Made by a program: the position numbers and the translations under genes. Below the pieces are notes generated by a model. The model was not told the DNA's origin. It searched no databases and saw nothing but the letters and a program-made list of their open reading frames with translations. A stretch of DNA of 5,061 bases from an uncultured Dysgonomonas sp. (GTDB taxonomy: Bacteria > Bacteroidota > Bacteroidia > Bacteroidales > Dysgonomonadaceae): the NCBI GenBank assembly GCA_945292135.1, contig CALYRA010000144.1:1-5061 (forward strand), written 5' to 3'. Position 1 is the stretch's first letter, and the number at the start of each line of letters is the position of its first letter. Shown here piece after piece: positions 1-5,061 of the stretch.

Positions 1-630
1 AAACAATATGATGGAATCGTATTGACTGCTTTGGACAAAATACTGGAAAAAGATAAAGATAAAAACAGGTTCATACTGATACATCTTATTGGAAATCACA
101 TGGCTTATGAATTCAGATATCCGTATATGTATAATCAGTTTGATTACAGGATTGATAAAAAAATTGAAAGCAAGCCTTTTCGAAATAATGCAGCCAAACG
201 TATGATTGACCGGTATGATAATTCTGTATTGTATAATGATTATATTATAAATAGCATCCTGCAAAGATTAAGTAAACAAGAAAATGATAACTCCATGATG
301 ATATACTTTTCAGACCATGGCGAAGAATTGTATGATTATAGAGAATTTGCGGGACATGTTTATGAAAAGGTTTCTCCAACTATGTGCGAAATACCTTTTA
401 TGGTGTGGATGTCGCAACAATATAAAAAGAAACGATCCAACCTCGTATTTGATAGTAACAGACCTTATTCTATTGAAGATTTCATTTTCAGTATATCTGA
501 AATATCCGGCTTTGATTATGAAGGGTTTGATAAAACAAGAAGCATTTTTTCTTTGGATTTTAAACCTCGAAAACGATATATTGGTGAAAAAGATTATGAT
601 GACATAAAAGATAAATTTTCAGAACAATAA
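1..630 (+). CDS. Phosphoethanolamine transferase (EptA-like, sulfatase fold), C-terminal part
   Basis: The reading frame is open from base 1 and stops with TAA at 628-630, giving 209 residues of a protein that begins upstream. The TTG at 22 is an internal Leu codon, not a credible start. Visible motifs fit the catalytic domain of inner-membrane lipid A (or other glycan) phosphoethanolamine transferases: a HLIGNH segment (fragment residues 28-33) matching the family's H-x-MGSH motif, FRYP just after it, SDHGEE (residues 104-109) with the metal-binding Asp105-His106 pair, a second His at 119 (GHVYE), and a P-F-M-V-W-M-S strand like the family's VPF-W-S segment. The nucleophilic Thr and the N-terminal membrane helices would lie upstream and are not in the window. 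Such enzymes move phosphoethanolamine from phosphatidylethanolamine to lipid A or core sugars on the periplasmic side of the inner membrane. The exact acceptor cannot be told. Another sulfatase-fold transferase is possible, but the motif order favours this group. Confidence 0.85.
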   Translation, partial: KQYDGIVLTALDKILEKDKDKNRFILIHLIGNHMAYEFRYPYMYNQFDYRIDKKIESKPFRNNAAKRMIDRYDNSVLYNDYIINSILQRLSKQENDNSMMIYFSDHGEELYDYREFAGHVYEKVSPTMCEIPFMVWMSQQYKKKRSNLVFDSNRPYSIEDFIFSISEISGFDYEGFDKTRSIFSLDFKPRKRYIGEKDYDDIKDKFSEQ

Positions 631-1008
631 ATGATACCTATGTTATTTAATCAATAATTTTATATTAAATCGACTAAATAAATACGAGATTAACACATTA
701 ATATTAAGCATTTTACAAAAGAAAATTTAAAAAAAATTATTTTTAACGTAATTTTATTAGCTAAGATCATGCAACATTTTCTTAAAATACTCATCTTATG
801 TATAGAAAATCGGTAACACTGACTTTCAAAACTAAAAACCTTATTTAGGTTTTAAGATAGAGTTATTGCATTTTATTAAAAACCTTAACAAACAAGCTTT
901 ATTTAAAAAGAAGAAAGTATCTATAAATAAAGATACTTTCTTCTTTTTTTAGAATCTCACTAACAAAAGCCGTAGTATATTATTTATATTATTCGTTTTT
1001 AATTCTAT
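631..1008. other. Intergenic region between convergent genes
   Basis: This 378-bp gap separates the end of the phosphoethanolamine transferase (+) from the end of the YiiX-type hydrolase (-). I see no gene: the only in-frame starts give a few codons, the region is very AT-rich, and there is no tRNA- or rRNA-like stretch. It holds a weak hairpin AAAACCT (835-841)/AGGTTTT (847-853), a second copy of AAAAACCTTA at 878-887, and the strong hairpin at 905-948. No good terminator lies directly after 630, so the plus-strand transcript may run about 270 nt into this region before it ends. Confidence 0.6.
905..950. terminator. Bidirectional intrinsic terminator
   Basis: A perfect 18-bp inverted repeat pairs AAAAAGAAGAAAGTATCT (905-922) with 931-948 across an 8-base loop (ATAAATAA). 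The plus strand continues as a run of Ts to 950. The minus strand ends its 3' arm in CTTTTT. It lies 58 bp beyond the stop of the minus-strand hydrolase gene and 275 bp beyond the stop of the plus-strand transferase gene, so it can close both convergent units. The inner, partly G/C-containing stem (AAGAAAGTATCT) would be the terminator stem, and the outer A/T pairs would supply the U-tract in either direction. Confidence 0.85.
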
Positions 1009-1644
1009 CTATTGCTCGCGTATTATATCCAAAACATCTGATCTTGACATAGCTCCCGGATTTATACCTAACTCTCCTTCGGGAACAGCTAAACTTCGAC
1101 TTTCGAAATACTCAAACCAACTATCCGTTATTTTACCGGTTTCTAAAGATTTAAAAGTCATAATATTCAAAGAAAATAGATCTTTTGAATTATTAGCGTG
1201 TTTAAAAATTTCATAAATTAATTCTGAACAATAATACTTATCATTATCTAATTTATATCCATAATCATAATCTTTACCTATCAGTGTTAATCCATAATTT
1301 AAGGCTTGAGGTATCAAGTTCTGAAACTCCGGTTTTATACGTCCTACAACAGATTTGGGATAACAATTTTCACCCATCGGATGTAAATATTCTGACAATG
1401 GAGTCAATACTACTTTTGGAATTGTCGCTTCTAAAACATAAATACTATCTTTTTCATCTATATAAACGATGCCAACATGCGTAAAATGATATTTATCCAC
1501 ACTTGTTGTAACACTCTTTATCGCTTCTCCTACATTTCCGGTACATGATTCCTGAAAAATAAGATCTCCATTTTTCCATTTAATGTCCTGTGCTGTTATA
1601 AACAAAGGTATTGCGAGCAAAATAAAACTTATAATCTTTTTCAT
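1009..1644 (-). CDS. Secreted YiiX/YaeF-type permuted papain-fold cysteine hydrolase
   Basis: A 211-residue protein with a clear signal peptide: Lys2-Lys3, a hydrophobic core at residues 4-17 and a likely signal peptidase I site after ITA (residue 18). The mature part shows the hallmarks of the circularly permuted NlpC/P60 group (YiiX/YaeF, peptidase C92-like). These are NGDLIFQ (25-31) opening the fold, FTHVGIV (54-60) with candidate catalytic His56, YVLEA (69-73) with Glu72, a VVLTPLSEYL segment (78-87), VVGRIK (99-104), GKDYDYGY (123-130) and NDKYYCSELIYE (134-145) with candidate nucleophile Cys139. In this permuted family His precedes Cys, as here. Members hydrolyse amide or ester bonds in peptides or lipids, but few have known substrates. 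The start lies 6 bp after the receptor stop, so the two are almost certainly co-transcribed and probably work on the same ligand or envelope site. The periplasm is the likely location. Family call is firm; substrate unknown. Confidence 0.87.
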   Translation of the reverse strand: MKKIISFILLAIPLFITAQDIKWKNGDLIFQESCTGNVGEAIKSVTTSVDKYHFTHVGIVYIDEKDSIYVLEATIPKVVLTPLSEYLHPMGENCYPKSVVGRIKPEFQNLIPQALNYGLTLIGKDYDYGYKLDNDKYYCSELIYEIFKHANNSKDLFSLNIMTFKSLETGKITDSWFEYFESRSLAVPEGELGINPGAMSRSDVLDIIREQ

Positions 1645-1650
1645 AATGTA

Positions 1651-3690
1651 TTATTTAAATGTATAACTTATGCCTCCCATCATCCAAAAGCCGGGTTGAG
1701 GTATATTGCCAATATCATAATATTGACGATCATAGAGATTATTTATTGATAAGTTGAAGTTAATATCTTTCAATCTATAATCAATTTTCAAATCTAAAGT
1801 CGAATAAAAAGGATAGTCTTGCATGCCAACTTCGACTTTGTCAATATATTTTTTATATTGACCTTCTCGTTTCTGAAAACGAAAAAACCACCCAAGCGTA
1901 AAGTTATCAATAACTTGATGCGTAAAGGATGCCGTAAATTTATCTCTTAGATAATTCAATACATTATTATATTCAAAATTATCATCAATTTTATTTCGTT
2001 TCTGATGCATACGGACATAATCTATTGATAAAGTGGAATTCTGTCCAAATCCTTTCCACAATTCTGCCATACGGAGTTTAACGCCTACCTCTACTCCCTG
2101 TTTATCTATTTCCGCTAAATTACACGATTGCCAAACATCCGAACCTTTTTGCGTTATCCAATCAATCATATTATTACCCCACATCAAATAGCCTGTCATA
2201 TAGACTGACAAATAATTATTCTGATATTTAAAACCTAATTCAATATTTTCTGATCGTTCAGTTTTTAATGAATCATTACCTGCGTGGGTTTCAGCTTTAT
2301 AATATAATTCAGTAAACGTTGGCTGACGTACAGCCTTACTCCATGAAGAGTATATTCTGAATTTGTCATTCAATGAATAACTGGCACTTACTGAAGGCAA
2401 AAAATGATATGTATTTTTCTCTCTCGAATTGTAGTTCATCATCGCTCCTGCCGATACAATCAAAGAATTTAATTTTATTGAGTGTTCCAATGCTATACTG
2501 CTATTAGTTCGACTATCGTATTTTGAATAATACGATCCGTGAAGTTTATTTTCTTTTCCAAGATTACTACTGAGTATCTCATCTTTTCGTAATTCAGATC
2601 CTAATATTGTAGTTCCGATTCCTGATTTATACTGCATATTGAAACTTCCTCCATAGGTATCATTCCGATGATAATTTCTTCCTTCCGGACTATTTTTTGT
2701 CAAATCAAACTGGTCATGGTGACGAGTCCAATATAGTGTGGGAATAAAACGGAATTTCAAATCCTCCTTCACTGAAAAATATCCCCTCAGTGTTCCTAAA
2801 TAAGTATCGGTTCGTTCGTATTGTTGGGTAAATTTGGGTGAGTAAAAAGTATTGGCTCCATAGCGTTTATTATTATATCCTAATTGTAAATCAATTTTAT
2901 TATTTTTCTGAATTTTAAATTGAGATTGCCACAAAGCGTTGTAAATGTCATAATCGCTATTTGCAATATATCCTTCGGATGTATTATAACCAAACGAAAA
3001 GGTGTTAATTATTTTACCTATTGATGTACTATTTCTGGCTTCTACATCATATAGATTATGTGTCCCTGCTCCCAGACGAATATAATTACTACTTTCTTTT
3101 TCCTTTTTTGTTATAATATTTATACCACCTGAAAAAGCGCTAGCTCCATAAATTAAAGATGATGATCCTTGAATAATTTCGATACGTTCGAGGTCTGAAA
3201 GGTTAATTGGAATATCGAAACTGTAATGCCCTGTTTGTGAATTGGAAAGGTTAACTCCATTAAGTAAAATCGCTGTCTGATCCGCTGTTCCTCCTCTTAC
3301 CGAAATATCGGCTTGAACGCCATGCCCGCCTCGTTGGGTAACATCTACTCCGGATACATAATTTAAGAGGTCTTGAAGGCTTTGAACGGGCGCTTGAGCT
3401 ATTTGTTCCCTAGTAATTATCGTAAGAGTTTTAGCTGTTTGATTTAATGGTCGCGGAGCCAATGAAGCTGTAACCATCACTTCTTCAAGCTCTTTTTCCA
3501 TTAATTCGGAATGCCTTTGCTCAGGTTGAACTTGAGCCGAAATTTTTTCGACATGAGCAAAAATCAGCATACAACTACTTATCACACCGATACTAACAAC
3601 TTTGTGCATACTTGTAAATGCGCTGTAAGATTTTCGCGAAAACTTTCGGAATCGATAAGTTCTACTGTGATTAATTTGTTTTTTTTTCAT
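1651..3690 (-). CDS. TonB-dependent outer-membrane receptor (BtuB/FepA-like architecture)
   Basis: A 679-residue receptor with the full domain order. An Arg/Lys-rich extension (residues 2-27) precedes a hydrophobic signal core (about 31-46), with probable cleavage after ISA (50-52). A TonB-box-like EEVMVTA lies at 69-75, followed by a plug domain at about 80-197 with PVQSLQDLLNYVSGV, ISVRGG, QTAILLNGV, LERIEIIQGSSSLIYG and SGGINIITK. A 22-strand-type barrel fills the rest, with late motifs KAVRQPTFTELYY, SENIELGFKY and NNLYDRQYYDIG. It ends in GISYTFK, aromatic residue next to last. There is no carboxypeptidase-like N-terminal domain, so this is not a SusC-type glycan importer. It resembles the cobalamin/siderophore receptor class in size and plug motifs, but the ligand cannot be named: no cobalamin riboswitch or clear Fur box is visible upstream. 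The hydrolase gene follows after 6 bp, and the surface lipoprotein gene lies upstream behind a terminator. The ATG at 3690 is preferred because it begins the basic extension directly. Confidence 0.93.
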   Translation of the reverse strand: MKKKQINHSRTYRFRKFSRKSYSAFTSMHKVVSIGVISSCMLIFAHVEKISAQVQPEQRHSELMEKELEEVMVTASLAPRPLNQTAKTLTIITREQIAQAPVQSLQDLLNYVSGVDVTQRGGHGVQADISVRGGTADQTAILLNGVNLSNSQTGHYSFDIPINLSDLERIEIIQGSSSLIYGASAFSGGINIITKKEKESSNYIRLGAGTHNLYDVEARNSTSIGKIINTFSFGYNTSEGYIANSDYDIYNALWQSQFKIQKNNKIDLQLGYNNKRYGANTFYSPKFTQQYERTDTYLGTLRGYFSVKEDLKFRFIPTLYWTRHHDQFDLTKNSPEGRNYHRNDTYGGSFNMQYKSGIGTTILGSELRKDEILSSNLGKENKLHGSYYSKYDSRTNSSIALEHSIKLNSLIVSAGAMMNYNSREKNTYHFLPSVSASYSLNDKFRIYSSWSKAVRQPTFTELYYKAETHAGNDSLKTERSENIELGFKYQNNYLSVYMTGYLMWGNNMIDWITQKGSDVWQSCNLAEIDKQGVEVGVKLRMAELWKGFGQNSTLSIDYVRMHQKRNKIDDNFEYNNVLNYLRDKFTASFTHQVIDNFTLGWFFRFQKREGQYKKYIDKVEVGMQDYPFYSTLDLKIDYRLKDINFNLSINNLYDRQYYDIGNIPQPGFWMMGGISYTFK

Positions 3691-3719
3691 TGGTTTTATT
3701 ATTTAAATAATTGGAAGCA

Positions 3720-3727
3720 TAAAGTTA
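3720..3727 (-). promoter_or_regulatory. Weak candidate -7 box for the receptor gene
   Basis: On the minus strand this reads TAACTTTA, seven of eight positions of the Bacteroidota -7 consensus TAnnTTTG. It lies about 30 bp upstream of the receptor ATG and downstream of the terminator at 3761-3789, where a separate promoter for the receptor/hydrolase pair would be expected. No clear -33 TTTG is present at the right distance, and matches of this quality occur often in such AT-rich DNA. Confidence 0.25.
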
Positions 3728-3760
3728 AGATTTTATATACGCTGATTCTAAAAAGGACAT

Positions 3761-3789
3761 AAAAAAGCGTATATTTTCAATATACGCTT
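3761..3789 (-). terminator. Intrinsic terminator after the lipoprotein gene
   Basis: Read on the minus strand, AAGCGTATAT (3789-3780) pairs perfectly with ATATACGCTT (3774-3765); one more A-T pair can form, leaving a three-base loop. A run of six Ts (3766-3761) follows directly. The hairpin starts about 31 bp after the lipoprotein stop codon and about 70 bp before the receptor start. It has no T-run on the plus strand, so it acts only on minus-strand transcripts. It probably makes the lipoprotein mRNA largely monocistronic or sets a ratio between lipoprotein and receptor. Part of its arm is repeated at 3735-3743. Confidence 0.8.
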
Positions 3790-3820
3790 CGATTGTTCTT
3801 AAATATAATATATTGATATT

Positions 3821-4495
3821 TTATATTTTTCTTTCACTTATAAAATTTTCTCTGGAAACTATATAAACTTTACGACGAACAACAGTTTCCTTTCCAGACT
3901 TGTCTATACAATGGATATCAAAATTATAAAATCCCCTCTTTACAGGTAAATCTTTAGTTTGATGGGATTTATCATCCAATTCGACGGATTTGGAATATGT
4001 AGAACGGACAACAATATCACTTTGAACCTCCAAGACATCTGTTTGACCAAAAATACGGCTTGACCATGTATCAATCACGCACAAAGCCGTATCCTTTTGT
4101 TCGCCAGTTTTAGGATCATGATAATTTAACATCCGGCAAGACGTGAAGTTTTTATTTTCATCTTTATTCGATAAAATAGTATCAGAGAAATACATCTTTA
4201 TGGTATATGTAGACAAACTTTTATCGTCTTTAAACCTCGCCGAAAATTTTATTTTTCGTCCCGTAACAATCGTATCAGGAATAATTGAGTCCGGGAGTGC
4301 GTTATTTCCATCCCGATATTTGTCTAAATTGATCGTATAAATAATGCCATTATAACTGATTGTATCATTCCGATTTATTTTTATATCTAAAATTTCGGGA
4401 GAGCTCTTATCTTTGGTATTATCATCCTTTTCGCAAGAGAAAAAAATAGCCAAAGACAGAAAAGAGACTACAAAAGATAAAATATATTTATTCAT
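3821..4495 (-). CDS. Surface lipoprotein, possible DUF4625-like Ig-fold protein
   Basis: A 224-residue lipoprotein. Residues 1-20 form a lipoprotein signal (Lys3, hydrophobic core 5-19) ending at FFS-Cys21, the lipidated residue. Cys21 is followed by Glu-Lys-Asp-Asp, which fits the lipoprotein export signal that places Bacteroidota lipoproteins on the outer face of the outer membrane. The rest is beta-rich: SSPEILDIKIN (31-41), GRKIKFSARFKDDKSLSTYTIKMYFSD (79-105, an Ig-like strand pair around FKDDKSL) and a last strand set at YNFDIHCIDKSG to VYIV (190-213). The opening TxPxI-like strand, the F-x-D-D-x-S-L turn and the closing D-x-x-G-K motif are what I would expect of DUF4625-type lipoproteins often found beside TonB receptors. 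That family call is from memory and needs a profile search. Three further Cys (120, 139, 196) could form a disulfide. Role unknown; ligand capture for the adjacent receptor is a reasonable inference. Confidence 0.8.
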   Translation of the reverse strand: MNKYILSFVVSFLSLAIFFSCEKDDNTKDKSSPEILDIKINRNDTISYNGIIYTINLDKYRDGNNALPDSIIPDTIVTGRKIKFSARFKDDKSLSTYTIKMYFSDTILSNKDENKNFTSCRMLNYHDPKTGEQKDTALCVIDTWSSRIFGQTDVLEVQSDIVVRSTYSKSVELDDKSHQTKDLPVKRGFYNFDIHCIDKSGKETVVRRKVYIVSRENFISERKI

Positions 4496-4531
4496 CTAAT
4501 AATATTAAGTTTCGAAAATTGTTGTTGAAAA

Positions 4532-4539
4532 CAAAAATA
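4532..4539 (-). promoter_or_regulatory. Candidate -7 box for the lipoprotein gene
   Basis: On the minus strand this reads TATTTTTG, a full match to the Bacteroidota -7 consensus TAnnTTTG. It lies 36 bp upstream of the lipoprotein ATG, giving a short leader of about 30 nt. I see no good -33 TTTG at the usual spacing, so the call rests on the -7 box and its position only. Confidence 0.4.
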
Positions 4540-4586
4540 ATATTTTAAATCAAAAGATATTTCATATTCATGGTTTTTTAGAATTG

Positions 4587-4602
4587 AAATAACCGGTTAT
4601 TT
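4587..4602. promoter_or_regulatory. 16-bp perfect palindrome, candidate operator
   Basis: AAATAACCGGTTATTT reads the same on both strands. It ends 12 bp before the -7 box of mgtE (4615) and so covers the place where a -33 element would sit; it is also about 48 bp upstream of the candidate lipoprotein -7 box. The central AACCGGTT with a CpG at the dyad axis is the shape often bound by dimeric regulators such as the LacI/GalR family, but no regulator is encoded here and the binding protein is unknown. It could control mgtE, the lipoprotein, or both. Confidence 0.5.
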
Positions 4603-4614
4603 AACAGAAAAAAT

Positions 4615-4622
4615 TATCTTTG
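4615..4622 (+). promoter_or_regulatory. mgtE: -7 box of the mgtE promoter
   Basis: TATCTTTG is a perfect match to the Bacteroidota primary sigma factor -7 consensus TAnnTTTG, here in its commonest form. It predicts a transcript start near 4625-4630 and a leader of about 140 nt before the mgtE ATG. A canonical -33 TTTG is not present at the usual spacing; the palindrome at 4587-4602 lies there instead. Confidence 0.65.
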
Positions 4623-4658
4623 CCACACGTTTTTCAAAAAAGATTATTTGATATTGTT

Positions 4659-4738
4659 GATAATATTAATTATCTGTATCTTTTGATACATTGAAAGAAT
4701 TCATCCCAAAAACATTTTAGCTTTATAAATTGTTTTTG
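4659..4738 (+). other. Hairpin-rich 5' leader of mgtE
   Basis: Three inverted repeats lie in tandem in the predicted untranslated leader: GATAAT-ATTA-ATTATC (4659-4674), directly abutting TGTATC-TTTT-GATACA (4675-4690), then CAAAAACA (4707-4714) pairing with TGTTTTTG (4731-4738). The last ends 29 bp before the mgtE start. None has a T-run that would make it an obvious terminator. I do not see the conserved stems of the M-box magnesium riboswitch. A regulatory leader is possible, but short A/T inverted repeats also arise by chance here. Confidence 0.35.
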
Positions 4739-4767
4739 TATTACTAATCTAATTAATTATTCTATGG

Positions 4768-5061
4768 ATGAGGACAAGTGTAGAATTTATTACAAAAAAA
4801 ACTTTATCTCTTATAGAGGCCGGAGACATTACTCTATTAAAAGAGTATCTGAATGATTTAAATATATCAGATGTCGAAGACCTAATAGATGAACTTCCGG
4901 ATTATGCTCCTTTAATAATTGACACATTAGACTTAAAAAGGGCTATCAATACATTCAGAATTTTGGATGTACCGACACAAGAACGGCTAATAAACAAATT
5001 ATCAGCTCATAAAATTTCAGAAATCATCAACGGACTTCCTCCCGATGACCGAACTGCATTT
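4768..5061 (+). CDS. mgtE: Magnesium channel MgtE, N-terminal part
   Basis: The frame is open to the window edge and gives the first 98 residues of a protein usually about 450 long. The sequence follows the MgtE N-terminal domain, a helical superhelix of short repeats. Residues 11-16 (LSLIEAGD region) begin it, LKEYLNDLNISDVEDLIDELP forms the first repeats, and a later helix ends in SEIINGLPPDDR (about 84-95), the typical P-P-D-D/E-R turn. The CBS pair and five-helix membrane pore would lie beyond the window. MgtE lets Mg2+ enter through the inner membrane, and its cytoplasmic N and CBS domains close the pore when internal Mg2+ is high. The ATG at 4768 is in frame; the ATG at 4764 is in another frame and stops at 4854-4856. 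The gene is divergent from the lipoprotein gene, with promoter, palindrome and leader between them. In many Bacteroidales mgtE sits behind rsmA/ksgA (recollection), which is not the case here. Confidence 0.88.
   Translation, partial: MRTSVEFITKKTLSLIEAGDITLLKEYLNDLNISDVEDLIDELPDYAPLIIDTLDLKRAINTFRILDVPTQERLINKLSAHKISEIINGLPPDDRTAF

Noticed and set aside
22..24. TTG as start of the first gene
   Set aside because: The frame stays open to base 1 and the family's catalytic domain and membrane helices must extend upstream, so this is an internal Leu codon of a gene cut by the window edge.
317..607. 96-residue plus-strand reading frame
   Set aside because: It lies fully inside the phosphoethanolamine transferase in another frame and has no recognisable motif.
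827..834. Minus-strand -7 box TAGTTTTG in the intergenic region
   Set aside because: It matches TAnnTTTG but has no -33 partner and points into the 3' end of the transferase gene with no gene to serve; a chance match is likely.
1284..1484. 66-residue plus-strand reading frame
   Set aside because: It is antisense to the well-supported YiiX-type hydrolase and looks like a shadow frame.
3511..3762. 83-residue plus-strand reading frame across the receptor start
   Set aside because: It is antisense to the receptor N-terminus and its leader, with no family resemblance or start signal.
3691..3820. Cobalamin riboswitch upstream of the BtuB-like receptor
   Set aside because: Only 130 bp are available and most of it is the terminator and A/T-rich DNA; no B12-box-like or G/C-rich stems are seen.
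4143..4340. 65-residue plus-strand reading frame
   Set aside because: It is antisense to the lipoprotein gene, which has a clear signal peptide and domain pattern.
4625..4767. M-box magnesium riboswitch in front of mgtE
   Set aside because: The leader is shorter and far more A/T-rich than known M-boxes, and I could not find their conserved stems. A covariance-model search would settle it.
4764..4856. ATG four bases before the mgtE start
   Set aside because: It is out of frame and gives only 30 codons with no recognisable features; the MgtE domain begins in the frame of the ATG at 4768.
1..5061. CRISPR arrays, insertion sequences, tRNA or rRNA genes, attachment sites
   Set aside because: No regularly spaced repeats, transposase motifs, terminal inverted repeats or structural RNA signatures were seen in either strand.

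Overview
The window looks like chromosomal DNA of a Bacteroidota bacterium, most likely order Bacteroidales. It is AT-rich (roughly one third G+C by eye). One lipoprotein starts its mature part with Cys-Glu-Lys-Asp-Asp, the surface-export type of lipoprotein signal known from this phylum. Start codons lack clear Shine-Dalgarno sites and follow A/T-rich leaders. A -7 box of the Bacteroidota type (TAnnTTTG) precedes the last gene. The genus cannot be fixed from the sequence.

Layout, left to right. Positions 1-630 (+) are the C-terminal part of a phosphoethanolamine transferase of the EptA/sulfatase-fold type, whose 5' end lies outside the window. Positions 631-1008 hold no gene. They carry short competing inverted repeats and then a strong 18-bp perfect hairpin (905-948) with T-runs on both strands, which can end transcription from both sides. 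Three genes follow on the minus strand, read from right to left: a 224-residue surface lipoprotein (4495-3821), a 679-residue TonB-dependent outer-membrane receptor (3690-1651), and, 6 bp further on, a 211-residue secreted YiiX-type permuted papain-fold cysteine hydrolase (1644-1009). An intrinsic terminator lies between the lipoprotein and the receptor (3761-3789), so the first gene probably makes mostly its own transcript, with the receptor/hydrolase pair reached by read-through or by its own promoter. Divergent from the lipoprotein, 4768-5061 (+) is the first 98 codons of the magnesium channel mgtE, preceded by a promoter, a 16-bp perfect palindrome and a roughly 140-nt leader with several hairpins.

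Working model (inference): lipoprotein, receptor and hydrolase form a small accessory envelope module. The lipoprotein would sit on the cell surface, the receptor would import a ligand with TonB energy, and the hydrolase would act on an amide or ester bond, probably in the periplasm. The ligand cannot be told from the sequence. The flanking genes (phosphoethanolamine transferase and mgtE) are ordinary envelope and ion-homeostasis genes. The most unusual points are the long arginine-rich pre-signal extension of the receptor, the duplicated arm at the terminator between lipoprotein and receptor, and the palindrome and hairpin-rich leader in front of mgtE.
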